The position numbers and the translations under genes are program-made. The notes beneath the pieces were generated by a model, which had not been told where the DNA came from, did not search any database, and was given only the letters and a program-made list of their open reading frames with translations. This document shows, piece after piece, positions 7,731 through 16,240 of a DNA stretch of 64,000 bases; the stretch's first letter is position 1, and every line of letters starts with the position of its first letter. The stretch covers positions 62,001 through 126,000 of the forward strand of contig NZ_JAKIHP010000004.1 in the NCBI RefSeq assembly GCF_021608265.1, read 5' to 3'. Origin of the DNA: Flavobacterium wongokense (GTDB lineage Bacteria; Bacteroidota; Bacteroidia; Flavobacteriales; Flavobacteriaceae).

Positions 7731-7848
7731 TTCCGTCAATTTAAAACCTTCAATTTTATCAAATCAATATTTTTTCAAAGGTAAAATGACAATTTGATAA
7801 TTCAATCGATTTCGTAGTGCATATCGGCAAAATTTCTATCATATTAAT

Positions 7849-7856
7849 TATCTTTG
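7849..7856 (+). promoter_or_regulatory. Candidate -7 box for icd
   Basis: TATCTTTG, an exact TAnnTTTG match, 30 bases before the ATG. Confidence 0.5.
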
Positions 7857-7886
7857 CTATCGCAAAATTTAAACTAACTAAAGCAT

Positions 7887-9110
7887 ATGGCAAAAATTAA
7901 AGTGGCCAATCCGGTCGTAGAATTGGATGGCGATGAGATGACACGAATTATCTGGAGTTTCATTAAAGAACAACTAATCCTTCCTTATTTAGATTTAGAT
8001 ATCAAATATTACGACCTTGGCATTGAGCACAGAGAAGCTACCAAAGACCAGGTTACCATAGACTCTGCAGAAGCAATCAAGAAATACAATGTAGGTATCA
8101 AATGTGCTACCATTACTCCTGACGAAGAAAGAGTAAAGGAATTCAACCTTTCTGAAATGTGGAAATCCCCAAACGGAACCATCCGTAACATTGTTGGAGG
8201 AACCGTTTTCCGTGAGCCCATCATTATGAGCAACGTTCCGCGTTATGTTCAGGGTTGGACAAAACCAATCGTAATCGGTCGTCATGCTTTTGGAGATCAG
8301 TACAAAGCAACAGATAAGGTTATCAAAGGAAAAGGAACTTTAACGATGTCATTTACTAATGAAGCCGGAGAAACTACTGAGTGGAAAGTCTTCGATTTTA
8401 AAGGTGACGGTGTGGCGATGTCGATGTACAATACTGACGAAAGCATTTATGGTTTTGCACATTCTTCTTTCCAAATGGCATTGACCAAAAAATGGCCTTT
8501 ATACCTTTCTACCAAAAACACCATCCTAAAAGCTTACGACGGAAGGTTCAAGGATATTTTTGAGGAAGTTTACCAGCAACATTACAAAGCTGATTTTGAT
8601 AAAAACGGAATGGTTTACGAACACCGATTAATCGATGACATGGTGGCTTCGGCAATGAAATGGAATGGCGGATTTGTATGGGCTTGTAAAAATTATGACG
8701 GAGACGTTCAGTCGGACACTGTTGCACAAGGATTTGGTTCTTTGGGATTAATGACTTCTGTATTGGTAACACCAGACGGAAAAACCGTTGAAGCAGAAGC
8801 TGCACACGGAACCGTTACACGTCATTACAGAATGCACCAACAGGGAAAAGCAACTTCTACCAATCCAATCGCTTCGATCTTTGCATGGACTCGTGGTTTG
8901 GAACATCGAGGTAAATTGGACAACAATCAGCCATTGATTGATTTTTGTCTGAAACTGGAGCAGGTTTGCATTGATACTGTTGAATCAGGGAAAATGACCA
9001 AAGATTTAGCCATGCTTGTAAAACCGGAAGGTCTGACAGAAGCTGATTATTTAACTACAGAAGGTTTCCTTGCTGCAATTAAAGAGAATTTAGATAAAAA
9101 ATTGGGATAA
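7887..9110 (+). CDS. icd: NADP-dependent isocitrate dehydrogenase (dimeric, eukaryote-like type)
   Basis: 407 residues, matching the homodimeric NADP-IDH subfamily shared by eukaryotes and many Bacteroidota rather than the E. coli type. It oxidatively decarboxylates isocitrate to 2-oxoglutarate in the TCA cycle and makes NADPH. Motifs seen: [13 protein letters not shown] at the N-terminus, the substrate-binding KSPNGTIRN near residue 93, [11 protein letters not shown] near 250, [18 protein letters not shown] near 272, and [12 protein letters not shown] near 305. Single-gene unit between its own -7 box and a bidirectional terminator. Confidence 0.97.
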   Translation: MAKIKVANPVVELDGDEMTRIIWSFIKEQLILPYLDLDIKYYDLGIEHREATKDQVTIDSAEAIKKYNVGIKCATITPDEERVKEFNLSEMWKSPNGTIRNIVGGTVFREPIIMSNVPRYVQGWTKPIVIGRHAFGDQYKATDKVIKGKGTLTMSFTNEAGETTEWKVFDFKGDGVAMSMYNTDESIYGFAHSSFQMALTKKWPLYLSTKNTILKAYDGRFKDIFEEVYQQHYKADFDKNGMVYEHRLIDDMVASAMKWNGGFVWACKNYDGDVQSDTVAQGFGSLGLMTSVLVTPDGKTVEAEAAHGTVTRHYRMHQQGKATSTNPIASIFAWTRGLEHRGKLDNNQPLIDFCLKLEQVCIDTVESGKMTKDLAMLVKPEGLTEADYLTTEGFLAAIKENLDKKLG

Positions 9111-9130
9111 CAAACTGATTTCAATACAAT

Positions 9131-9162
9131 AAAAAAAGACGGCCTATTGGTCGTCTTTTTTG
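9131..9162. terminator. Bidirectional terminator between icd and the convergent secreted-protein gene
   Basis: Stem AAAAGACGGCC/GGTCGTCTTTT with a 4-base loop, A's on the left and T's on the right. The last codons of the 9144-9851 gene overlap the right arm. Confidence 0.8.
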
Positions 9163-9851
9163 TTTTGGTCTTTTAATTTAAGCTCTACTCCGGTCATTCT
9201 ATAAACCTTGAAGATTCCCTTATAACCTGTATTCAAACCCCAATATTGATTGGTAATTAGTTTTTCATTTCCGTCAAAGAAATTAAACTGTCCTGTATTT
9301 GGGAATAACTGACCGGTGTTCAAGGCTTCAATCTGTATAATATTCAGCCCAACCTTTAAATTAAACTCATATCTTTTGAAACCCGATTCCAGCCCAATAA
9401 GAGGAATGACTTTTTCCCCATTTAAATAAATGGTAATCATATCGCCGTCAATGGCGCCATAATCCCTGCAGCCAATGAATATATTCTCAGTAAAAACTTT
9501 GTATTCACCATAAAAATAATCCTTGTTTTCAACTACGCTGGTCAGCCCTTCTGACTTCAGCTGCTCATTCATTTTTTCGGTTTTCTCCTGTGCCGGGCTT
9601 GCAAACTGCTCTTTTTCAAATACACTTTTGGGTTCTTCTTCCTTCTTTTTAAGTAATGAAACGCCCGAAAGCAATTTGTCTTTCTTGTCAAAAATGCTCG
9701 GATAGGTAATTGATTTGGAACTTGATGGCGCAATGCTTCCTTTAGGATCGGAAACCGGGGCAATATTAATGGTCCTTTTAGGTGTTTCAAATTGTGAAAA
9801 TCCCTTAAAGGAAACCAATATCAATAATAAAAAAGCATAAACTGCTTTCAT
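9144..9851 (-). CDS. Secreted protein of unknown function
   Basis: 235 residues with a cleavable signal peptide (MKAVYAFLLLILVSFKGFSQ). A Pro/Ser/Lys-rich, probably disordered stretch covers residues 20-100. The C-terminal half is beta-rich and contains YFYGEYKVFTENIFIGCRDYGAIDGD. That half reads as a compact beta-sandwich domain (ITIYLNGEKVIPLIGLESGF, then a strand with GLNIIQIEALNTG) like those found in other periplasmic proteins of this phylum. I cannot name the family with certainty. It is convergent with icd and its 3' end overlaps the shared terminator. Confidence 0.75.
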   Translation of the reverse strand: MKAVYAFLLLILVSFKGFSQFETPKRTINIAPVSDPKGSIAPSSSKSITYPSIFDKKDKLLSGVSLLKKKEEEPKSVFEKEQFASPAQEKTEKMNEQLKSEGLTSVVENKDYFYGEYKVFTENIFIGCRDYGAIDGDMITIYLNGEKVIPLIGLESGFKRYEFNLKVGLNIIQIEALNTGQLFPNTGQFNFFDGNEKLITNQYWGLNTGYKGIFKVYRMTGVELKLKDQNKKDDQ

Positions 9852-10009
9852 GTGCCATTTATTTAGGTTGTAAAAGTATTTAAATTTTGCGCAAAAATTG
9901 TTCCAAATTAACCATAGATTAACAATGTCGATTTTGTTAAAATTCTAATAAAAAAATGTAGCTTTACACTCGAGACCTTAGTTCGAATTGAACGAAGTAA
10001 AAAAGAGAT

Positions 10010-11143
10010 TTGAAACATCTAGTCGACATAGTCATTTATTTATCATCGGGTTCCTCATTATTGCTGGGCTTTTTGCTTATTTCCAATCCGCAGAAAGTCA
10101 ACGTAAAGGCGAACCTATGGTTTGGGACATCTGTATTATGCATATTCTGCCTGCTTTTTGTCGATGCTTTGATGAATGCTAAGCTGGCGCCTGAACAAGG
10201 AATTCTGACCTTCATCCTGAATTTTCCTAATTTTATCCTCGCTCCCATTTTTTATCTCAGCGTTACCTATTATATCAACCCCACACGTAAATGGAGAAAT
10301 AAAGACTTCCTGCTTTTTGGGTTTGGTTTTTTTATGATTGCATTATTGATTTTTACCTTATTGGTCAAACCACCGGAAATGAGCGACCAGGACTTCTTTC
10401 CGAAGTGGTTCCAGGTTTCTTTCGGAATTATCTTTACAGCACAATTGCTCCCATATTTCTATCTTTCGTACCGCAAAATCATCAAACACCAGAAAAATGT
10501 TCGTTTATTTTCGTCAACACTTGAAAATGTCGACCTGAAATGGCTCGAATACATGATTATCGGAGCCGTAGTAATGGCTTTTTTCTGGATTGTCAATATC
10601 CTTTTCCAATCTTCTTTTGGTGGTGTTTATTTAAATTTCATCACGTATTCGATTTATCTTTTGGGCTTCTTCTTTATTGCTTACCATTCCGTAAAGCAAA
10701 AGGAAATCTATCCGTTTAAGGAAGAACAGACGGAAGAGATTAACGAAATCATTACCGAAACAGAGATTGCCGAAGAGAACAGGAAAAAGCTACTTACGGA
10801 TGAAAAATTAGCCGAATCAAAAGAAGAGTTAATCGAATTGATGGAAGCCGAAAAACCGTTCCTGGATAGCGAATTAAGTTTGGTAAAATTGGCATCTTTG
10901 ATGGATGTTTCGACACATATTTTATCCTATATCATAAATAATGGCTTTGATGAGAACTTTTATCAGTTCATCAACCGTTACCGCATTGAAGAAGCCAAAA
11001 AGCAAATCCTAAACCCTCAGATGAATCACCTCAGCCTTCTGGGAATAGGCTTTGAGGTTGGGTTCAACTCCAAAACCGTATTCAATACTACCTTCAAAAA
11101 ATACACAGGGCAAACCCCTAGTGAATTTAAAAAAGCAGCCTAA
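10010..11143 (+). CDS. Membrane-anchored AraC-family transcriptional regulator
   Basis: 377 residues starting at TTG (10010). An in-frame stop at 9998 and the absence of an earlier ATG decide this start, and the first helix would be lost from the next ATG. The N-terminal about 240 residues hold roughly seven hydrophobic helices. A charged linker rich in Glu and Lys follows (about 240-285). The last about 100 residues are an AraC double helix-turn-helix: LVKLASLMDVSTHILSYIIN, then FEVGFNSKTVFNTTFKKYTGQTPSEF. This layout suggests that membrane sensing is coupled directly to DNA binding. Its likely targets are the secreted protein and TonB receptor genes that follow, by proximity only. Confidence 0.85.
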   Translation: MKHLVDIVIYLSSGSSLLLGFLLISNPQKVNVKANLWFGTSVLCIFCLLFVDALMNAKLAPEQGILTFILNFPNFILAPIFYLSVTYYINPTRKWRNKDFLLFGFGFFMIALLIFTLLVKPPEMSDQDFFPKWFQVSFGIIFTAQLLPYFYLSYRKIIKHQKNVRLFSSTLENVDLKWLEYMIIGAVVMAFFWIVNILFQSSFGGVYLNFITYSIYLLGFFFIAYHSVKQKEIYPFKEEQTEEINEIITETEIAEENRKKLLTDEKLAESKEELIELMEAEKPFLDSELSLVKLASLMDVSTHILSYIINNGFDENFYQFINRYRIEEAKKQILNPQMNHLSLLGIGFEVGFNSKTVFNTTFKKYTGQTPSEFKKAA

Positions 11144-11531
11144 TAGGTTCTGATTTATAAACAAAGGCGTTCGGATTTATAAATCTGAACAATACACCCT
11201 TGTTTCGTCCTGACATTTGCATCAGAATTTTAACCAATTCTAACATTCGGTTGGTAACACTAAAATGTTCCAATCGTCAATCGCAAAAAAAATCATTAAT
11301 CAAATTAAATCAAATGAATCAATTATTAGTCGACAATTCGCCCCAACATCTACTACAGTTCAGCCGGAAACAGCTTTTTGACATCGCATTTCAGCAGTCA
11401 ATTTGCTACACTTCGACAACAAAGCCTTTTAATTGCTTGGGCCTGGGTAAAATGTGACATTACATTTGCCTCATCAATATCGATATTAATTAAAAACAAA
11501 TCATTAATCATTAAAATCAAAAATCAATTCA
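11144..11531. other. Intergenic region without a convincing gene
   Basis: 388 bases between the AraC regulator and a decayed gene copy. Two overlapping short reading frames (11200-11457 and 11378-11647) lack family resemblance, signal sequences or plausible starts. TTTATAAA motifs and AT-rich stretches near 11150-11180 may include regulatory DNA, but I cannot define a site. Confidence 0.5.
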
Positions 11532-11660
11532 ATGAAAAAGCTACTCTTAATCACAGTACTTCTAGTTGCGGCGATGACAAAATCAAAAACAATCTTATCT
11601 GCATCAAAAATCCTGGTAAGGAATTTTCAGAAAAGAAGAGCAACTAATTTAAATTTTTAA
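11532..11660 (+). pseudogene. Decayed partial copy of the adjacent small secreted-protein gene
   Basis: The ATG at 11532 starts a 42-codon frame whose first about 14 codons encode MKKLLLITVLLV, near-identical to MQKLLLITVLLV of the 11751 gene. Nucleotide similarity resumes near 11605-11642 (GGAATTTTCAGAAAAGAAGA against GAGTTTTCAAAAAAGGAAAA), but in a shifted frame, so the middle has suffered deletions. The AT-rich sequences just before the two ATGs (ATCATTAAA...TCAAT) also match. This is a tandem duplicate that was truncated and frame-shifted. Confidence 0.7.
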
Positions 11661-11683
11661 TCAAAAACAAAATCAAAAAAAAT

Positions 11684-11725
11684 CGCCCGAGGCGTAGCCG
11701 AATTGTTGGAGCGAAGCGGAAAAAT
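11684..11725 (+). repeat. GC-richer short repeat, copy 1
   Basis: A block reading CCCGAGGCGTAGCCG, AATTGTT, GGAGCGAAGCGGAAAAA, found again almost unchanged at 12125-12166. It lies just before the 11751 gene and stands out by GC content from its AT-rich surroundings. Confidence 0.65.
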
Positions 11726-11750
11726 TATTAATCATTAAATCAATCACAAA

Positions 11751-12113
11751 ATGCAAAAATTACTTTTAATCACAGTACTCTTAGTTCTATCAGTAACTAA
11801 GTCTTTAGCACAAGTAAAAAATGCTATCGAAATTCAAAATCTTGAAACCGAGTTTTCAAAAAAGGAAAACAACGAATTCAAAATTGTAGCCCACGAAGAT
11901 GTGGATGTAAACCTGAAATTCAAGCTTAAAAAAGAAGATGCTTTCGATGTATTGATCTTGGATGCAGACAAAAACATCGTATTCTCGAAAGGATACTGTA
12001 AGGAAGGTGAAAATAAAATCGCCTTTACCATGGACCAGGATGAGCAATACACTGTAAAGCTTTCCAATCCAAAACTACTCACTAATGTTAGTGTTACGAC
12101 AGTAGAAGAATAA
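11751..12113 (+). CDS. Small secreted beta-rich protein of unknown function
   Basis: 120 residues with a signal peptide ending near ALA-QVK (residues 1-21). The mature about 100 residues alternate polar and hydrophobic positions as in an all-beta domain, with FDVLILDADKNIVFSKGYCKEG and a final strand near the C-terminus. There is a single Cys. I do not recognise a family. A broken duplicate precedes it, and a TonB receptor and a DUF4249 lipoprotein gene follow, so it may be a periplasmic accessory of that uptake pair. That function is inferred only from context. Confidence 0.75.
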   Translation: MQKLLLITVLLVLSVTKSLAQVKNAIEIQNLETEFSKKENNEFKIVAHEDVDVNLKFKLKKEDAFDVLILDADKNIVFSKGYCKEGENKIAFTMDQDEQYTVKLSNPKLLTNVSVTTVEE

Positions 12114-12124
12114 AATAAAAATCA

Positions 12125-12166
12125 TCACCCGAGGCGAAGCCGAATTGTTTGGAGCGTAGCGGAAAA
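12125..12166 (+). repeat. GC-richer short repeat, copy 2
   Basis: CCCGAGGCGAAGCCG, AATTGTTT, GGAGCGTAGCGGAAAAA. It differs from copy 1 at only a few positions, including reciprocal A/T changes in GCGNAG. It lies just before the TonB receptor gene. Confidence 0.65.
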
Positions 12167-12212
12167 AATCACAATCACACAAAAATCACAATCACACAAA
12201 AATCACAATCAC
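12164..12212 (+). repeat. 17-bp tandem repeat upstream of the TonB receptor
   Basis: AAAAATCACAATCACAC occurs twice in full (12164-12180, 12181-12197), and a third copy (12198-12212) matches for 15 bases. The array ends 7 bases before the ATG at 12220, within the presumed leader. Confidence 0.85.
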
Positions 12213-12219
12213 AATCAAA

Positions 12220-14619
12220 ATGCAAAACAAAATCATTCTGTTGTTGCTCTTGTTAGCAACGACCCTTTCCTTCGCGCAAGGAGGAGACAGTTTCGGTGAA
12301 CCCGAAAAGCAAAAAGTAACCCTTAGTGGTACAATTTCTGACCTGAAAACCAATGAAACCCTTATTGGTGTTAACCTATTCATCCCGGAAATAAAGGCGG
12401 GAATCGTTACCAATGAATATGGCTTTTATTCTCTTACAATCCCAAAAGGAACGTACACCATCCAAATTAGTTATATGGGGTATGAAACCATGACGGAAAC
12501 CATCGAATTAACGAAAGACACCAAGAAAAACATTTCGTTAAACGAAACCGGACAGGCACTGGAGGAAGTTGTCATCAATACCGAAAAAACAGCAACCAAC
12601 ATCCGTAAACCTGAAATGAGCGTTAACAGGCTTTCGACAGCAACCATCAAAAAAATCCCAGTGGTTTTAGGTGAAGTCGATGTTTTGAAAGCAATCCTGA
12701 CTTTACCAGGCGTTACCAATGCCGGAGAAGGACAATCGGGTTTCAACGTTCGTGGCGGTGGTGCTGACCAGAATTTAATCCTGCTGGATGAAGCCACAAT
12801 CTTTAATTCATCGCACGTTTTCGGATTCTTCTCAGTGTTCAATCCGGATGCGATTAAAGACTTAAAACTGTACAAAGGTGGAATTCCGGCACGTTATGGC
12901 GGAAGGGTTTCTTCGGTTCTGGATATTTACCAGAAAGACGGAAACAGCAACAAATTCAGCATGAACGGTGGTATCGGATTAATCTCGAGCCGTTTGCTTG
13001 CCGAAGGCCCAATTGCAAAAGGCAAAGGTTCTTTCCTTTTGGCTGGTAGAGGTTCTTACGCGCATTTATTCATGAAACTTGCTGACGAACCAAACTCGGC
13101 TTACTTTTATGATTTGAATACCAAGGTTAGCTACAAACTGAATCCAAACAACAATTTATTCCTTTCGGGATATTTTGGAAGGGATGTGTTCAGCCTGAAT
13201 AAAAGTTTTATCAACACTTACGGAAACGCAACCTTAAACCTGCGTTGGAACCACTTGTTCTCAGACAAATTGTTCTCTAACCTTTCAACTATTTATTCTG
13301 ACTATTATTATGGTTTAGATTTAAATCTGTTAGGTTTTGAATGGAAATCGGGTATCAGGAATTACAACATCAAATACGATTTAAGACATTATGTATCTGA
13401 TAAGATAAAGCTGAATTATGGTGTAAACGGAATTTACTATGACTTTAATCCCGGAGTTATCGAGCCTTCGAATGAAAATTCAGGTATCAATTACAAACAG
13501 CTGGAGAAAAAGCATGCTTATGAATCGGCTTTCTACATTGATGCGGAACAAAAAGTTACCAAAAACCTTACCCTTTCTTATGGATTGCGTTTCAGCAAGT
13601 TCTACCGTTTAGGAAGCGGAAACGTTAACCTTTACGACAACAATCAGGCTGTAGTCTTTAATGAAGAATTACAGATATATGAAAAAGGAACGCCAATCGG
13701 AACAAGGCATTACGGTGAGGAAGACGTTATTAAGAAGTTTGCCAATCTGGAACCACGCTTTGCTGCATCGTATCAGTTGAATGAAGACCAATCAATCAAA
13801 GCAAGCTATAACCGCACAACGCAATACCTGCAATTGGTTTCCAATACAGCTTCGCCAACGCCTTTGGATGTTTGGACACCAAGTGACAATTATATTCAAC
13901 CACAGATTGCAGACCAGGTTGCTTTGGGTTATTTCAAGAATTTTAAGGACGATGAATACTCTTTGGAAGTGGAAACCTTTTACAAAAAAATCAAAAACCG
14001 TCTTGATTACATCGATGGTGCCGATTTGATTGCCAATGAAGCTTTGGAGCAAGTCGTATTGAATGGCCAAATGAGGTCTTACGGATTGGAAGTTTTACTG
14101 AGAAAAAATACAGGAAAATTAACAGGATGGGTTTCTTATACGCTTTCTAAATCGGAGCAAAGAACTCCAGGAAGGACAGCCGCAGAAACCGGAATCAACA
14201 ACGGGGAATGGTATAGTTCAGGACATGACAAACTGCACAACCTGTCGGTTACGAGTTCATATGCTTTCAACAAGAAATGGACATTTGGTGCCAACTTTGT
14301 ATTGCAGTCAGGGCAACCGGTAACGTATCCAAACGGATATTACGAATATGAAGGAATCAATGTGCCTAGCTATGGCTCGCGTAACGCTGACCGTTTACCA
14401 GCTTACCATCACTTGGATTTATCGGCTACGTTTACTCCGAAACCAAATAAGAAAAAAGGATATCAAAGCGAATGGGTTTTCAGTCTTTACAACGTCTACG
14501 GACGTCAGAATGCCGCATCGATTTCGTTCGGGCAGAATGAAACCACAGGTGTTAATGAAGCTACCCGTTTATCCATATTCGGTATAGTGCCGGGTGTTAG
14601 TTATAATTTTAAATTTTAA
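12220..14619 (+). CDS. TonB-dependent outer-membrane receptor with carboxypeptidase-like N-terminal domain
   Basis: 799 residues. A signal peptide ends near ALAQ-like SFAQGG. A carboxypeptidase-regulatory-like domain (VTLSGTISDLKTNETLIGV onward) covers about residues 30-110. The plug domain contains FNVRGGGADQNLILLDEATI near 175, and a beta-barrel runs to the C-terminal aromatic residue (GVSYNFKF). Such receptors take up ligands across the outer membrane using TonB energy. The gene is followed, with a gap of less than 50 bases, by a DUF4249 lipoprotein gene, a common receptor-lipoprotein pairing in this phylum. Substrate unknown. The leader contains a tandem repeat. Confidence 0.92.
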   Translation: MQNKIILLLLLLATTLSFAQGGDSFGEPEKQKVTLSGTISDLKTNETLIGVNLFIPEIKAGIVTNEYGFYSLTIPKGTYTIQISYMGYETMTETIELTKDTKKNISLNETGQALEEVVINTEKTATNIRKPEMSVNRLSTATIKKIPVVLGEVDVLKAILTLPGVTNAGEGQSGFNVRGGGADQNLILLDEATIFNSSHVFGFFSVFNPDAIKDLKLYKGGIPARYGGRVSSVLDIYQKDGNSNKFSMNGGIGLISSRLLAEGPIAKGKGSFLLAGRGSYAHLFMKLADEPNSAYFYDLNTKVSYKLNPNNNLFLSGYFGRDVFSLNKSFINTYGNATLNLRWNHLFSDKLFSNLSTIYSDYYYGLDLNLLGFEWKSGIRNYNIKYDLRHYVSDKIKLNYGVNGIYYDFNPGVIEPSNENSGINYKQLEKKHAYESAFYIDAEQKVTKNLTLSYGLRFSKFYRLGSGNVNLYDNNQAVVFNEELQIYEKGTPIGTRHYGEEDVIKKFANLEPRFAASYQLNEDQSIKASYNRTTQYLQLVSNTASPTPLDVWTPSDNYIQPQIADQVALGYFKNFKDDEYSLEVETFYKKIKNRLDYIDGADLIANEALEQVVLNGQMRSYGLEVLLRKNTGKLTGWVSYTLSKSEQRTPGRTAAETGINNGEWYSSGHDKLHNLSVTSSYAFNKKWTFGANFVLQSGQPVTYPNGYYEYEGINVPSYGSRNADRLPAYHHLDLSATFTPKPNKKKGYQSEWVFSLYNVYGRQNAASISFGQNETTGVNEATRLSIFGIVPGVSYNFKF

Positions 14620-14662
14620 TATCATGAAATCTAGTATACAATATAATTCAAACAAAATAGCC

Positions 14663-15493
14663 ATGAGTAAATCATTCCTATACATATTCTCAATTATTGC
14701 AATTGTTTTATTAACATTAACCAGCTGTGAAGAAGTGGTCCACGTCGATTTAGATACTGCAGCACCACGATTGGTAATCAATGGTTCGATCCAATGGCAG
14801 AAAGGAACTGCCGGAAACGAACAGAAAATAAAATTAACGACCACTACAGGTTTTTACGACCCGAATATCCCAACAGTTTCAGGAGCTGTGGTATTTGTAA
14901 CCAATAGTGATAACGTAGCTTTCAATTTTACTGAGGAAGTACCCAATTCAGGAATTTACCTGTGTCATAACTTCATTCCCGAAATTGATGAAACTTATGT
15001 AATGACAGTTTCGCTAAACGGCGAAACCTACACGGCAACAGAAACCTTAAAAAGTGTGGCTCCGATTACGCATATCGAGCAAAACAATGAAGGCGGATTT
15101 AGTGGTGATGAAATCGAAATCAAAACCTATTACAACGATCCTGCTCTGGTAAACAATTATTACCTGTACAAATACAAAGCAAGCAGCCTGTCTATTCCGT
15201 ACTTCGGAGTGGATGAAGATGAGTTTTTCCAAGGTAACGAGTTCTTCGCTTATTTTTCGCATGAAGATGTAAAAAGCGGTGACAACTTAGACATTACCAT
15301 TTACGGTGTTTCCAAACGCTATTATGAATATATGAATAAGCTGATCCTTATTGCCGAAGGTGGTGGCGGTCCATTCTCTACTCCACCGGCAACTGTCCGC
15401 GGAAATATTATCAATCAGACAAATCAAAATAATTATGCTTTAGGTTATTTCAATGTATCTGAAACGGATTTTAGAAATTATCTAATACAATAA
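14663..15493 (+). CDS. DUF4249 family lipoprotein, partner of the TonB receptor
   Basis: 276 residues from the ATG at 14663, chosen because it gives a compact lipoprotein signal (MSKSFLYIFS, hydrophobic core, TSC with the acylated Cys at residue 22). Alternative ATGs at 14624 and an overlapping start at 14594 would add hydrophilic residues before the signal. The mature protein begins CEEVVHVDLD and has the beta-sandwich start typical of DUF4249 (APRLVINGSI). DUF4249 proteins are routinely encoded beside TonB receptors in Bacteroidota and are assumed to be surface ligand-capture lipoproteins, analogous to SusD. Direct functional data are lacking. Confidence 0.85.
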   Translation: MSKSFLYIFSIIAIVLLTLTSCEEVVHVDLDTAAPRLVINGSIQWQKGTAGNEQKIKLTTTTGFYDPNIPTVSGAVVFVTNSDNVAFNFTEEVPNSGIYLCHNFIPEIDETYVMTVSLNGETYTATETLKSVAPITHIEQNNEGGFSGDEIEIKTYYNDPALVNNYYLYKYKASSLSIPYFGVDEDEFFQGNEFFAYFSHEDVKSGDNLDITIYGVSKRYYEYMNKLILIAEGGGGPFSTPPATVRGNIINQTNQNNYALGYFNVSETDFRNYLIQ

Positions 15494-15563
15494 TTTTGTG
15501 ATTGGCGATGTACGGTTTACGAGACGGTTTATTTATATTTACCAATCGTAAATCGTATATCCA

Positions 15564-16226
15564 ATGTCATCACACCACATCGTTCGCGACGACCAGGAAC
15601 CAGCCTTGATTATTGCCAATGGTGAAGCCTGCAGCTCCGAATTATTAGGACAGCTTCTCGAATGGTCACCTCTGGTCATAGTTTTGGATTCTGCCATAGA
15701 ACGGGTTCTCGAACTCGGAATAAAAGTTGATGTTTTACTGGGCGATTTCGACCGCGGTTTTGATGCCGGTCATTACAAGGAAAAACAATATCCTATCGAA
15801 ATTATTCATACGCCAAATCAGGATAAAACCGATTTGGAAAAAGCCTTTGATTATCTTATCGAAAAAGGGCACAAAGCAGCCAATGTCATTTGGGCTACCG
15901 GAAGGCGTGCCGACCATACCATTACCAATCTTACCAACATCGTTGCCTATCGCAACAAATTGAAAATCGTCATCCTTGACGACCATTCCAAAGTGTATCT
16001 GCTTCCTCCAACTTTTGAGAAATGGTACACAGCCAATACCATCCTTTCCCTAATCCCTATCGGAAAAGTTACCGGCATCCATACTAAAAACCTTTTTTAT
16101 TCGTTAACTAATGAAGATTTAACCATTGGTTACCGAACCGGAAGCAGCAACCACGTTACTGAAGACGGCATCGTTTCCATAACCCACAAAGACGGCGATT
16201 TATTGCTGATGGAATGCTGGGACTAA
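15564..16226 (+). CDS. Thiamine pyrophosphokinase
   Basis: 220 residues, the usual size. The enzyme transfers pyrophosphate from ATP to thiamine, making the cofactor thiamine diphosphate. The N-terminal catalytic domain shows ANGEAC, DVLLGDFDRG near residue 56 (acidic Mg-binding cluster), and the diagnostic NQDKTDLEKA near 85, followed by TGRRADHTITN near 112. The C-terminal part is the beta-sandwich thiamine-binding domain (LSLIPIGKVTGI onward). Just 14 bases separate it from the Nudix gene downstream, so the two are likely cotranscribed. Confidence 0.92.
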   Translation: MSSHHIVRDDQEPALIIANGEACSSELLGQLLEWSPLVIVLDSAIERVLELGIKVDVLLGDFDRGFDAGHYKEKQYPIEIIHTPNQDKTDLEKAFDYLIEKGHKAANVIWATGRRADHTITNLTNIVAYRNKLKIVILDDHSKVYLLPPTFEKWYTANTILSLIPIGKVTGIHTKNLFYSLTNEDLTIGYRTGSSNHVTEDGIVSITHKDGDLLLMECWD

Positions 16227-16240
16227 CTTAATTTAATCAA

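Noticed and set aside
9988..10182. Open frame from a TTG at 9988
   Set aside because: Lies in a different frame inside the start of the AraC-family gene; the AraC frame has far stronger protein features.
11200..11647. Two overlapping open frames (11200-11457 and 11378-11647)
   Set aside because: No family resemblance, signal sequence or plausible start. The second runs through the decayed gene copy in a different frame from its homologue.
12164..12212. 17-bp tandem repeat considered as a CRISPR-like array
   Set aside because: The units are directly adjacent with no spacers, and there are no cas genes in the window.
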